Below, in pieces: positions 19,855-29,428 of a stretch of 64,000 bases of DNA. Positions within the stretch are counted from its first letter, which is position 1. Every line of letters begins with the position of its first letter. Source of the DNA: Bog-756 sp963725275 (lineage in GTDB: Bacteria > Actinomycetota > Acidimicrobiia > Acidimicrobiales > RAAP-2); NCBI GenBank assembly GCA_963725275.1, contig CAVRXS010000003.1, positions 62,001-126,000 on the forward strand, read 5' to 3'. The translations under genes were made by a program, and so were the position numbers. The notes below the pieces were generated by a model that saw only the letters and a list, made by a program, of their open reading frames with translations, ran no database searches and was not told the origin of the DNA.

Positions 19855-20342
19855 TAGCCCGAGTGGATGTACACGCAGGGGATCCCCTCGGCGTGGAACA
19901 TGGCGAAGTTGTTCGGGTCGTCCTCGAATGCCAGTCGCAGGTCGAAGCCGAAGGCGCGCAGCTCGTCCACCGTGTCGCGCTTGAACCAAGTCACCTGCGA
20001 GTAGTCGCCACGCGAGCGCATGACCAGGAGGTCCCAGCGCAGCCCGTACCGTTCGAGCCAGGCGAGCGTCTGCGGCTGGACCCGCATGGGGCGGCCGGTC
20101 AACAGGATCACCTGCAGCCGCCGGTCGAGCAGCTCGAGCACCCGCGCCAGCTCCTCGACCACCGGGTCGTCGCCGCAGGCGTCGAAGAAGCGGTCCCAGT
20201 CACGCCGGCCGCGCTCGATGAAGTGCTGCCGGCCGACCGCGTCGGACAGCACACCGTCCACGTCGAAGACGACCGCCTCGCCAGGCGTCTCGATCCGCGC
20301 ATGGTGCCACGCCCAGTTCGGGGGATCGTCCATCGGACTCAC
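19845..20342 (-). CDS. HAD-superfamily phosphatase domain protein
   Basis: The 165 residues contain the HAD motifs VVFDVDGVLSD (nucleophile and acid/base Asp), LLTGR (motif II) and a late acidic AFEDDPNNFAMF (motif IV). There is little cap domain, as in phosphatase domains of the polynucleotide-kinase/3'-phosphatase kind and in other small HAD hydrolases. The substrate is unknown. A GTG start overlaps the acs stop (GTGA), so it is read with acs; an internal ATG nine bases later is an alternative start. Confidence 0.72.
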   Translation of the reverse strand: MSPMDDPPNWAWHHARIETPGEAVVFDVDGVLSDAVGRQHFIERGRRDWDRFFDACGDDPVVEELARVLELLDRRLQVILLTGRPMRVQPQTLAWLERYGLRWDLLVMRSRGDYSQVTWFKRDTVDELRAFGFDLRLAFEDDPNNFAMFHAEGIPCVYIHSGYYE

Positions 20343-22378
20343 TCCTCGCCGGGGGACGCCGCGGCCAACCGGCGGATCTCTTCGACCACCGCCGGATCGG
20401 CCAGGGTGGTGGTGTCGCCTAGGACCCGGCCTTCCGCCACGTCGCGCAGCAAACGGCGCATGATCTTGCCACTGCGCGTCTTCGGCAGCTCTTCGGTGAA
20501 GACGACCGTCTTCGGACGGGCGATGGGGCCGATCTTGGCGGCCACATGGGCGCGCAGCTCCTCGCCGAGCGCATCGCTCGGGTCGCCCGCGTCGGCCACC
20601 ACGGTGACGAATGCCACGATCGCCTGCCCGGTGGTCGGGTCGAGCGCTCCGACCACGGCCGATTCCGCCACCAGGGGGTGGTCGACAAGCGCCGACTCGA
20701 CCTCGGTGGTGGAGATGCGGTGGCCCGAGACGTTCATCACGTCATCGACCCTGCCGAGCAGCCAGAGGTAGCCGTCGTCGTCGAGCTTGGCGCCGTCTCC
20801 GGCGAAGTACCTGCCCTCGAACCGGCCCCAGTAGGTGGCCCGGTAGCGCTCGGGGTCGCCGTAGATGCCGCGCAACATCGACGGCCACGGTTCGGTCAGG
20901 ACCAGGTAGCCACCGCCCCGCTCGATCCGCCCCCCCTGCTCGTCGACGAGCTCGACACCGATGCCCGGAAGCGGAAAGGTGGCCGACCCGGGTTTGGTCG
21001 TGGTGATGCCGGGCAGGGGGGTGATCATGATGGCCCCCGTCTCGGTCTGCCACCAGGTGTCGACCACCGGGCAGCGACCGCCGCCGATGTGGGTCGAGTA
21101 CCAGATCCATGCCTCCGGGTTGATCGGCTCGCCCACCGAGCCGAGCAGGCGGAGGCTGGTCAGGTCGTGGCGCGCTGGCTCTGCGGCGCCCCACTTCATG
21201 AAGGTGCGGATGGCGGTCGGTGCGCAGTAGAGGATGGTCACCCCGTACCGTTCGATGATCGACCACCACCGGTCACGCGCCGGGAAGTCGGGCGTTCCTT
21301 CGTACATGACGGAGGTGGCCCCGTTGGCGAGGGGACCGTAGACGATGTAGCTGTGCCCGGTCACCCACCCGATGTCGGCCGCGCACCAATAGACGTCGCG
21401 GTCGGGATGGAGGTCGAACACGACCCGGTGGGTGTAGGCCACCTGGGTCAGGTAGCCCCCGGTCGTGTGCATGATGCCCTTCGGCGCGGCGGTGGTGCCC
21501 GAGGTGTAGAGGAGGAAGAGCAGGTCCTCCGACTCCATGTGTTCCGGGGGGCAGGTGTCCGACGGCGTTCCACCACCGGCACCATCCTCACCGCTCATCA
21601 GCTCGTGCCACCAGTGGTCACGCCCGGCCACCATCTGCGCACCACCCGGGTCGGCCTCCGTCCCGATGCGGCGGGCCACGACCACGTGGTCGACGCAGTC
21701 CGACTCGGACACAGCGCTGTCCACGTTCGGCTTGAGGGGCACCGGCTGGCCGCGTCGCCAGCCGCCGTCGGCGGTGACCACCACCCGTGCCCGCGCGTCC
21801 AGGATCCGGTCACGCAACGCCTCCGCGGAGAACCCGCCGAACACCACCGAGTGCACCGCGCCGATGCGCGTGCAGGCCAACATGGCGACCGGGAGCTCGG
21901 GGATCATGGGCATGTAGATCGCGACCCGGTCGCCGCGGGTCACCCCGAGGCCGCGCAGCGCGTTGGCGAACCGGGACACCTCGAGCAGGAGCTGGCTGTA
22001 GGTGACCGTCCGGGTGTCGCCCGGCTCACCCTCCCAGTGGAACGCCACCTTGTCGCCGTGCCCGGCAGCCACGTGGCGGTCGAGGCAGTTGTAGGAGACG
22101 TTGAGGGTGCCACCGTCGAACCAGCGGGCGAAGGGGAGCTCCCAGTCGAGCACGGTGTCCCAGGGGCGGAACCAGTCGAGGGCGCCGGCCTGGCGTGCCC
22201 AGAACTCCGGGCCGAGGGCGGCCGCCTCCTCGTAGATCCCCGGGTCGGCGACCACGGCGGTGGCCCGGAACTCCTCGGGCGGGGGGAAGACCCGGTCCTC
22301 GACGAGGTAGTCCTCGATGGTGGGTTCGGGCGATCCGGTGCCCCCAGCCCCGCCCCCGCCTGTCCGGTCCTCACCCAT
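20339..22378 (-). CDS. acs: Acetyl-coenzyme A synthetase (AMP-forming)
   Basis: This ~679-residue enzyme makes acetyl-CoA from acetate, ATP and CoA. It shows the adenylate-forming P-loop YTSGTTAAPKG, VDTWWQTETGA, YFAGDGAKLDDDGYLWLLGR (hinge), and the C-terminal KTRSGKIMRRLLR with the lysine that is usually regulated by acetylation. The ATG start has a GGGGAG site just upstream; an in-frame codon 93 bases earlier would add an odd extension. It is transcribed away from the large mprF-like gene, with a shared ~160-base promoter region. An operon with the downstream HAD gene is likely. Confidence 0.94.
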   Translation of the reverse strand: MGEDRTGGGGAGGTGSPEPTIEDYLVEDRVFPPPEEFRATAVVADPGIYEEAAALGPEFWARQAGALDWFRPWDTVLDWELPFARWFDGGTLNVSYNCLDRHVAAGHGDKVAFHWEGEPGDTRTVTYSQLLLEVSRFANALRGLGVTRGDRVAIYMPMIPELPVAMLACTRIGAVHSVVFGGFSAEALRDRILDARARVVVTADGGWRRGQPVPLKPNVDSAVSESDCVDHVVVARRIGTEADPGGAQMVAGRDHWWHELMSGEDGAGGGTPSDTCPPEHMESEDLLFLLYTSGTTAAPKGIMHTTGGYLTQVAYTHRVVFDLHPDRDVYWCAADIGWVTGHSYIVYGPLANGATSVMYEGTPDFPARDRWWSIIERYGVTILYCAPTAIRTFMKWGAAEPARHDLTSLRLLGSVGEPINPEAWIWYSTHIGGGRCPVVDTWWQTETGAIMITPLPGITTTKPGSATFPLPGIGVELVDEQGGRIERGGGYLVLTEPWPSMLRGIYGDPERYRATYWGRFEGRYFAGDGAKLDDDGYLWLLGRVDDVMNVSGHRISTTEVESALVDHPLVAESAVVGALDPTTGQAIVAFVTVVADAGDPSDALGEELRAHVAAKIGPIARPKTVVFTEELPKTRSGKIMRRLLRDVAEGRVLGDTTTLADPAVVEEIRRLAAASPGEE

Positions 22379-22525
22379 CGCTCCCCATCCCTTCGCTGCC
22401 GAATCACTGCGGACACCTGCGGTTTCACCCGGTCCGGTCGGTCCCGCTCGGCGGCACTGGGACCCTCCCACGCCATCGAGATCTGCGACCCCATGGCGTA
22501 CCTCAGCCTAACGCCGGGTGCCATT

Positions 22526-22531
22526 TAGGAT
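22526..22531 (+). promoter_or_regulatory. Putative -10 element for the mprF-like gene
   Basis: TAGGAT lies 9 bases before the GTG start, giving a nearly leaderless transcript. It is located in the divergent spacer with acs. No convincing -35 box is present. Confidence 0.35.
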
Positions 22532-22540
22532 GGTGGGGCT

Positions 22541-25500
22541 GTGACCACCACCCAACCGTCGGACGAGGTGGGCCTCGAGCCCGCGCTGCACCGCGGGCAG
22601 GCAACCGTCATGCTCGAGCCCGGGGGCACACGGATCGACGTCCCGCTCGGCCGCAGGGTCATGGTGGTGAGCGACCTGCTGCTGACCCCGGTGGCCTCGC
22701 CCTCGACCCTGGCGGTCACCGCCGAGTTGGCCCGCGCCCTCGACGCGTGGGACGGGCCCGGCATCCTCATCGTGGCCGGCAACCTGTTCGACCTGACCGG
22801 CGTCGGGTCGCCGGTGGCCGAGGCCCGGCGTGCGATGGAGGCCCATCCGGCCCTGTCCCGCTCGCTCGGGCGGTTCCTCGCCGTGGACGATCGACGGGTG
22901 ATCCGCCAGACCGGCACCCACGAACCCGGGTACGACACAGACCCCGAGACGGTCGCCGCGGTGGCGGCGATGGGCGTCGAACAGCTCGGACCGGTCGACC
23001 TCCATCTCCATGCCGCGACCGGCACCAGGGTGGTCCGGGTCGAACCCGATTCGAGCAGACTGACCCCGGGACCCCCGGAGCCCGAGTGCGTCTCGGGGAT
23101 CCGGCCGACCGCCGACGCCAAGCCCGGCGGTGCCGACTCGACCCCGGCCGGCCGCCAGTGGCGCCATCTCTGCACGTCCGCGCCGGACGACGCGCCATGG
23201 CTCGAGGGCCTGCACCGCCTGAGCGACCCGTCCACCCTCAGCAGGTTCATGGTGTCCCGCATGCTCTACCGCCGGTTCGGGCGGTACGCCTGGTGGCTGC
23301 TCGTCCCCATCGCGGTGGCCCTGCTCCTGCGGGCGGCGGTCACCCCCTGGGTGCTCAGGCACATCGGCTCGGGGCTGCCGGCGCGGGCCATTCGCCACGC
23401 CCATCAGGCCGATCTCAACGATCAGCTCGTGGTCGCGACGCTCGCCACCCTGGTCGTGTTGATCGTCCTGGCCCTGGTCGTCGGGCTGCTCAGCCGGCGG
23501 ATGTGGTCCATCCTCGGAGGTGGCGCCCTCGGCGACGTCCACGCCGAGGCCGAGGCGAACGACATCGCCCGGGACGAAGCCCGCAGGCTGGTGGGTCGCG
23601 GCTACGCCGGGCTGATCTCCGCTGCCACCTTCCAATCGGAGCTCACCAATCTGGGTGCCGGCTTCTTCGCCAACGTGGGCGCGACCGCCGAGGTGGTCAC
23701 GGAGCACCGGGGGCGCTTCGGCCTGCCACCCGTCTTCCTCCACGAACAACGGGTGAGCTGGGTGGAGCTCGAAGCCGGGGCCGAGCTCCATGTGCGGATG
23801 CTGCTCGCCCACAACGAGCTCGCATCCACCAGCGCGCTCGAACGGATGCTCACCCGGGGACGCAACGCAGCGCCGCTCCATCCGGCCCTCGTCGCCTCGT
23901 ATCCGGTGGGCTCCTCCTGGCCACCAGCCGCCGACCTGCGCCAGGCCCACCGCCGGACCCGCCGCGTCCGTCGATGGGGAGGGGCCGCCATCCTGGTGAC
24001 GGGGACCATCGACCTCCTCGACGCCATCACCCCTCCGTTGCGGGGTCGTCTGCACTGGCTGCAGGAGTACCTCCCGCTACGGGCGAGCGTGGCCGCGGGG
24101 GCCCTCGTGGCCGTGGCCGGGATCGCGCTCATCGCCCTCGGACGCGGGATCCTCCGGGGCCAGCGGCGGGCCTGGCGGGTGGCGGTGGCTTTGCTCGGTG
24201 GCACGATCTTCCTCCACCTCGTCGCCGGAGCCGACTTCGAGGAATCCCTGGTGGCCGTCGGGGTCCTCGCATTCCTCGTGTTCAACCGGAGCGAGTTCCA
24301 GTCGGCCTCCGATGCCTCGTCGCTCCGCTCTGCCCTCGTGCGCGCTCGCGATCGGGGCGGTCGGCATCGCCGTACTGGCCACCGTCTCGATCGAGATCTT
24401 CATCCATGTGGGACGGCACCACCACTCGACCCTCCCGTGGTGGTCCGCCTTCTGGGCGGTCTCGGAGCGGTTCGTGGGCATCCAGACCGTGGACCTCCCC
24501 GGCCGGGCCGACTCGTTCATCTCCGCGGCATTGCTGACCATCGGGCTCTCGCTCGTCGCGATCACCCTCTACCTGCTCACCCGACCGGTGGTCGACAGAC
24601 GGCTCGGGTCGGGTCGGGCAGCCGAATACCGCGCCCGCGACATCGTGCGGCGTCACGGGTCGTCGACCCTCGACTACTTCGCCCTCCGGTCGGACAAGCG
24701 GTGGTTCTTCCACCGGGACAGCCTTGTGGCGTATGCCGTCTACGGAGGGGTGTGTCTCATCTCCCCCGACCCGATCGGCCCACGCAACGAGCGGGAGCAG
24801 GTCTGGGGCGCGTTCAGGGCCTTCGCCGACTCCCACGGGTGGACGACCTCGGTAATGGGTGCCGGTGAGGACTGGCTCTCGATCTACCGCGACTCGGGCA
24901 TGCACAACATCTACCTCGGCGACGAGGCCGTGGTGGACGTGCAGGAGTTCAGCCTCGCAGGGAAGCACATGAAGGGACTGCGCCAGGCGCACAATCGCAT
25001 CCAGAAGTACGGCTACACGATCGCCTTCTACGACCCGGCCCGGATCGATGCCGCACTGACCAAGGAGCTCACCTCCCTCATGCGCCTCAGCCGGCAGGGA
25101 GAGCACGAACGGGGCTTCTCGATGATGCTGGGGCGGGTCTTCGATCCACGGGACGTCGGGCTGCTGCTCGCCGTGGTGCGGGCGCCCGACGGCGCGGCCG
25201 CCGCGCTGTGCCAGTTCGTGCCGGCCCCAGGGATCAAGGGGTACTCGCTCGACCTCATGCGGCGGGACCCCGGGGAGCATCCGAACGGGTTGCTCGACTT
25301 CGCCCTGTGTTCCACCATCGAGCACCTCAGGGTGCGGGGATTCGAGGGCCTGAGCCTCAACTTCGCCGCCCTCCGCTCGACGCTGGCCGGGGAGAAAGGC
25401 GACGGGTCGGTCCAACGGGCCGAGCGCTGGTTCCTCAAGCGGCTCTCCAACTTCGCTCAGATCGAGTCGCTGTGGCGGTTCAACGCGAAGTACGAACCCG

Positions 25501-25832
25501 AGTGGCTCCCCCGGTACGTCGTCTTCGACACCGCCGAGCACCTCGTGCCGGTGGTGCTGGCCATCCTGCGGGCCGAATCCCTGTGGGAGATCCCAGTGCT
25601 CGGTCGACTCCTCGCGGCAGGTGCGGAGAAGCGCATGCTGGCCGCCCAGCGCGAGACCGACGAGTTCCTCGCCTCGATCGGGCAATGGGACGAGGGCGCT
25701 GTGCGGGTCGAGGGTGCGGAGCCAGCAGGCGGTGCGGTTCCGACAGGCGGCACGGTGCCGGCAGGTAGTCCGGAGGGCGCTGCGGTCAGCGCTGCTGCGG
25801 CGTCGCCGACCCCTTCGGATCCAGCTCGCTGA
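22541..25832 (+). CDS. Phosphoesterase-like/MprF-like (DUF2156) fusion protein (apparent frameshift)
   Basis: Joined across one frameshift this would be ~1097 residues. Residues 1-240 resemble a calcineurin-type phosphoesterase with decayed motifs: SDLLL for DxH, AGNLFD for GDxxD, GTHE for GNHE. Next come a helix pair (248-318), a soluble part, and a helix bundle from ~482. After SSLRSALV the frame shifts near 24339-24346 (tract GTGCGCGCTCGCG). The second frame carries the last helices and a C-terminal GNAT-like DUF2156 domain (FALRSDKRWFFHRDSLVAY, SPDPIGP, EWLPRYVVFD), as in proteins that aminoacylate phosphatidylglycerol. The transferred amino acid is unknown. The tail is a low-complexity Ala/Gly/Val/Thr stretch. 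Confidence 0.75.
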
Positions 25833-25914
25833 ACAAGGAAGCCGGCCTCATACGCCAGCGACACCCTCTGCGATCAGGACCGCAGCGAACGCGCAGATGA
25901 GCACGGCAATCAGA

Positions 25915-26859
25915 TCACGTTGACTCGACCGGCTCGGGCTCGAGGGTCGACGGGACGTCGACCGGGTCCTTCCCGACGGCCAGCTTTGCGCTCATCTTGA
26001 TGGCCTTCACCGAACTGGTGGCTCCCGTCTGGAGAACGATGGCGATCGCCAGCAGCACGATGGCCAGATAACGGAACGTATGAGAGCCGAGCATCAGAAT
26101 GGCCACGCGGCCCAATGCGAAGGGAGGCGCACAGACCGCAGCCCCGACCGCTCCCCCGACCACCGAAGCGGTCAGCTTGTCCCGTCTCGAGCGCTCCGAC
26201 TTGATTCCGATGAGCCGGGCCGGGACGGCGACATAGGCGACCATCATGACAGCCACCACGACACCGAGGGTGAGCGAGAACCAGAACTTCCCCCACCGAT
26301 CGACGATCATGGTGGCGAAGCCGAGCGCCAGGCCCACCACCAGTCCCCAGGCGAGGACGGTACGGATGTGCCGCTTCGCTTCGGTGAACCCCGGGCGGAT
26401 CTCGGGCGGTCCCGGTCTGGAGATGGAGAAGGCGAAGACCGCGTTGAGGAAGAAGCTGCCGGCGGTGAGCGCGGCGATGACCAGCAATACGAGGCCGAGG
26501 AGCGGACCGTGGAAGATGTGGAATTCCTTCCCGTGGAGGGCGTGCGCCTTGAGATCGAGCATGGCCGCCCAGATCCACATGGCCGGGAGGACCTGGACGA
26601 GGGTGAGCCTCCAGTTGGTGAACAAGAGCTTCACCCCCTGGAAGAGCATGGCGAACGCACCGACCAGCAAGGCCAGGGGTGCCAGCCAGCGGCTGCGTTG
26701 GCTGAGGGCGAGCACGGTTCTCTCGACCATGGCCTCGTCACCGGAGCGGATGCCGACGACCAAGCGCTCGAATTGGGTGACGACCGACGCTCGTCGGGAT
26801 AGCCGGAGCGGCTCGTCGCTCGTACCGGCAGAGGGTTCAGGCACCTGTTCCGAGGTCAT
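25915..26859 (-). CDS. Hypothetical multi-pass membrane protein
   Basis: From an ATG preceded by GGAGGAG, this gives 314 residues. There are about six hydrophobic helices, including WLAPLALLVGAFAMLFQG, GLVLLVIAALTAGSFFLNAVF, TVLAWGLVVGLALGFATMI, a long helix ending AYVAVPARLIG, and YLAIVLLAIAIVLQTG. The N-terminus is a charged cytoplasmic tail and the C-terminus is acidic. No family is recognised with confidence. It opens the minus-strand accessory block and is separated by about 120 bases from the SHOCT gene upstream of it. Confidence 0.65.
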   Translation of the reverse strand: MTSEQVPEPSAGTSDEPLRLSRRASVVTQFERLVVGIRSGDEAMVERTVLALSQRSRWLAPLALLVGAFAMLFQGVKLLFTNWRLTLVQVLPAMWIWAAMLDLKAHALHGKEFHIFHGPLLGLVLLVIAALTAGSFFLNAVFAFSISRPGPPEIRPGFTEAKRHIRTVLAWGLVVGLALGFATMIVDRWGKFWFSLTLGVVVAVMMVAYVAVPARLIGIKSERSRRDKLTASVVGGAVGAAVCAPPFALGRVAILMLGSHTFRYLAIVLLAIAIVLQTGATSSVKAIKMSAKLAVGKDPVDVPSTLEPEPVEST

Positions 26860-26977
26860 GCTGAACTCCTCCGTGGAGCACACCGAGCTCCGCACCACCC
26901 GACGGTGACCGGTCAGGATCAGGCAAGGCTACAGAGGAGCCACCCAATGGTTCACTCGGTGGGCAGGCAAAGGACCC

Positions 26978-27247
26978 CTACCCCAGGATCTTCGCCTTCT
27001 GCGCCTCGAACTCTGCCTCGGTCAGCGCGCCGGAGTCCTTGAGAGCGGCGAGTTGGGTGAGTTGCGCGATCGGATCGGGGGCTTCCGCAGCCGCAGCCGG
27101 TGCCGGAGCGGGGGCGGGGGCCTCTTGTGCGCCCTGTTGGGCCTGAGCCGCCTGCTTGTTGGCCATGTGCCCACCGACCACGGCAGCGGTTCCGACCACA
27201 GCCGTCGTTCGCACTGCCATCCTTGCGACCGGTCGCCTTCTCATCAT
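26978..27247 (-). CDS. Short SHOCT-domain protein
   Basis: The 89-residue product has a short hydrophobic N-terminus (MAVRTTAVVGTAAVVGG), a Gln/Ala/Pro linker and a C-terminal SHOCT domain (LTQLAALKDSGALTEAEFEAQ). SHOCT modules are small helical pairs that often mediate oligomerisation. The ATG has AGGAG 7 bases upstream. It follows the DUF6325-like gene by 26 bases on the same strand, so the two are co-transcribed. It is one of three SHOCT proteins in this window. Confidence 0.72.
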   Translation of the reverse strand: MMRRRPVARMAVRTTAVVGTAAVVGGHMANKQAAQAQQGAQEAPAPAPAPAAAAEAPDPIAQLTQLAALKDSGALTEAEFEAQKAKILG

Positions 27248-27273
27248 GTCGAATCTCCTGTCTCTGGTGGTGC

Positions 27274-27696
27274 TCAGACTGCCGACGGCAGATCTGCGAG
27301 GAGGGGTGCGATCAGCTCGTGGGGCATGCGGGCACCCTCGACGAGGACCCCGCCGGATTTGCGCACGGCCTCGGCGAAGGGGGCCGCCCAGAGGTCCTCC
27401 CAGATCAACAGTGCCGCCGATGAGTTGGGTTCGAGGGCAGCGGCGGCGTACTCGATGTCCGCCGGGCTGATCAGGCCTCCGACATCGCCATCCAACCCGT
27501 CGAATCCCGACGCCGTGTCCATCTCGTCGATCTCGAAGCTGACGATCGTGCCATCGGCGTCCTTGCCGATGAAGATCAGGTCGAGGATTCGGACGGTGCC
27601 GGATTCGACCAGAGCCACCAACTCCGGGGCGATCTTTCCGTTGAACTGGTTCCCGGGGAAGCCCACGATGATGTACTCCACTGGTCCTATGGTCAT
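27274..27696 (-). CDS. DUF6325-like protein
   Basis: The 140-residue protein begins GPVEYIIVGFPGNQFNGKI and continues GTVRILDLIFIGKDADG, LEPNSSAALLIWEDLWAAPF and VEGARMPHEL. That arrangement is typical of a soluble actinobacterial family I know as DUF6325, with no established function. It usually sits beside a SHOCT protein, as here. It has no signal or membrane segment. The ATG is the first in-frame start. Confidence 0.68.
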   Translation of the reverse strand: MTIGPVEYIIVGFPGNQFNGKIAPELVALVESGTVRILDLIFIGKDADGTIVSFEIDEMDTASGFDGLDGDVGGLISPADIEYAAAALEPNSSAALLIWEDLWAAPFAEAVRKSGGVLVEGARMPHELIAPLLADLPSAV

Positions 27697-27824
27697 CTGA
27701 TCCCATCCTCGCGTTCGTCTTGTGTCAGGTTACGGTTCGCTGCCTCTGATTGCCTCACCCTCATGGGGTGATTGAGCCGACGGGCCGGGCGGCCGTGCCG
27801 TTGGGACACTCGGCCGTCACACCG

Positions 27825-29303
27825 TCACAGTCCGGTTTCGACAACGATGCGCCCATCCGCGGCCGCCTTCACGAGAGCGTCGTAGTCACGCTGGTTCTGG
27901 TCGGCGTAGGTTTCGGCGAAGGAGGCAATGGCCCGGTCGAAGGACTTTCCCGATCCGAGGTAGGCCGCAATGGCGACCCGGTCGCCGGACCGGGCATGGG
28001 CTCGGGCCAGGGTCCAGCCGCACAGCCGACCGTAGATCGCCATCGCCTGCGGCGTCATCTGCTCGGTGTCGGCAGAGCCTTTCCAGTCCCGCAGCTGACG
28101 GATGTAGAAGTCCCGTAGCACGCCGTCGATCCCCTCGGCCTGGTCCCATCCGAGGAAGATGTCGCTCGATGCCTGCATGAGGTGCTGCCCGGCCACGACC
28201 CGCTCGCCCTGGTTGGCATACCGGCTCTCGCCCACGAACTCGGCAAGCACCGACTGCTGAGCCTCCTTGGCCTGGAGCAACAGCGGGTCCTGTCCGTCGC
28301 TCCCGACCATCAAGATGACCCAGGCCCGGGTACCGACGCTGCCCACTCCGACCACCTTGCGGGCGATGCGCATGAACCGGAACTGCTTGAGAAGGTGTCG
28401 ACGGTCGCTCTGCAGTGTGTGCCGATAGCTGCGGAGGAGCTCGCGCATCCGTTCCGTCAGGACCTCGCTTTGGTCGCTGGAAAGGAGCTCCTCGATCGGA
28501 ACCAACAGCGGCGGATCGCTCACGAAGCGGCGTTCTCCGTCGACCACCTCGGTCAACTTGTCCAAAGCCTGCATGCTGTCACGTGTCCGCGCCTTGGCCA
28601 GGGTCTTGTCTGCCTGGGTCTTCGCCTTGGAGAGCGACTTGTCGGCGCCCTTCTTGCCATTGAGTCCGAGCTCACTACCGAGCTCGCCGAGGACCTTTTC
28701 GATGTCCATGTGGGCGTACCAGACGTCGAGATCTTTCATGGTGGCCAGCATGGCCATCTCCGTGCGATACCCGGCCGCTCCGTCGAGCACCACATCGGCT
28801 CGCTCCTGAGCAGAGAATCCTCGGTCGCGTCCGGCGATGGCCAGGCTCGCCGCCAACCGCTTCACGTCCCACTCCCAGGGTCCGGGCAGCGTCTCGTCGA
28901 AGTCGTTGACGTCGAACACCAGGTTCCTCTCCGCCGAGGCGAAGACGCCGAAGTTGCTCAGATGGGCATCCCCGCAGGCCTGGACGTTCAGGCCTGAACG
29001 CGGAGTGCCAGCCAGATCGGACGCCATGATCAGTGCCGCCCCCCGGTAGAAGGTGAACGGAGAGACCAGCATCCGGCCATAGCGAATGGGCACCAACTCC
29101 TGGACGCGTGACTCGGCCTGGCTCTCGAGCAGGGCGACCGGATCGGGCCGGCTCGCCGGCGCCTCCCACACCTCGTGTTCGGCTCTCGGTGCGGCCGCCC
29201 GGGCTGCCTTGCCGATGGCCACTCGCTCGCCGAGGGTCAGGTGACCGTCGGACTCCTCTCCCATTCGACCCACCCGCTGCTCACCGGTTCCTCGCTCAGC
29301 CAT
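27825..29303 (-). CDS. DUF2252 family protein, copy 1
   Basis: The 492-residue protein carries IRYGRMLVSPFTFYRG, then CGDAHLSNFG (110-119) and FDVNDFDE (130-137). That pair resembles the catalytic loop and metal-binding acidic motif of aminoglycoside-phosphotransferase-like kinases. A coiled Lys/Ala-rich insert (~201-224, KSLSKAKTQADKTLAKA) separates it from the conserved VVGVGSVGTRAW, QASSDIFLGW and CGWTLARAHARSGD. Function is unknown for the family. A close paralog lies at 50105-51496. It reads from an ATG with no strong ribosome-binding site; an internal ATG at 29264 is possible. Confidence 0.82.
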   Translation of the reverse strand: MAERGTGEQRVGRMGEESDGHLTLGERVAIGKAARAAAPRAEHEVWEAPASRPDPVALLESQAESRVQELVPIRYGRMLVSPFTFYRGAALIMASDLAGTPRSGLNVQACGDAHLSNFGVFASAERNLVFDVNDFDETLPGPWEWDVKRLAASLAIAGRDRGFSAQERADVVLDGAAGYRTEMAMLATMKDLDVWYAHMDIEKVLGELGSELGLNGKKGADKSLSKAKTQADKTLAKARTRDSMQALDKLTEVVDGERRFVSDPPLLVPIEELLSSDQSEVLTERMRELLRSYRHTLQSDRRHLLKQFRFMRIARKVVGVGSVGTRAWVILMVGSDGQDPLLLQAKEAQQSVLAEFVGESRYANQGERVVAGQHLMQASSDIFLGWDQAEGIDGVLRDFYIRQLRDWKGSADTEQMTPQAMAIYGRLCGWTLARAHARSGDRVAIAAYLGSGKSFDRAIASFAETYADQNQRDYDALVKAAADGRIVVETGL

Positions 29304-29428
29304 ACCGCTACGCTCGCGCCGGTTCGACCGGGGACCATCACCCTGTTAGGGCGATTTCACATGGTGGTCACGCCGGTTGCTCGCGTCACAGCCGCTGAGC
29401 CGGCCATTCCGGACCGGCACTCCGAGTC

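Noticed and set aside
22195..24537. Long plus-strand open frame overlapping acs and the mprF-like gene
   Set aside because: Composition is Arg/Pro/Gly-rich without domain-like blocks; real genes occupy both strands beneath it. It is a GC-rich shadow.
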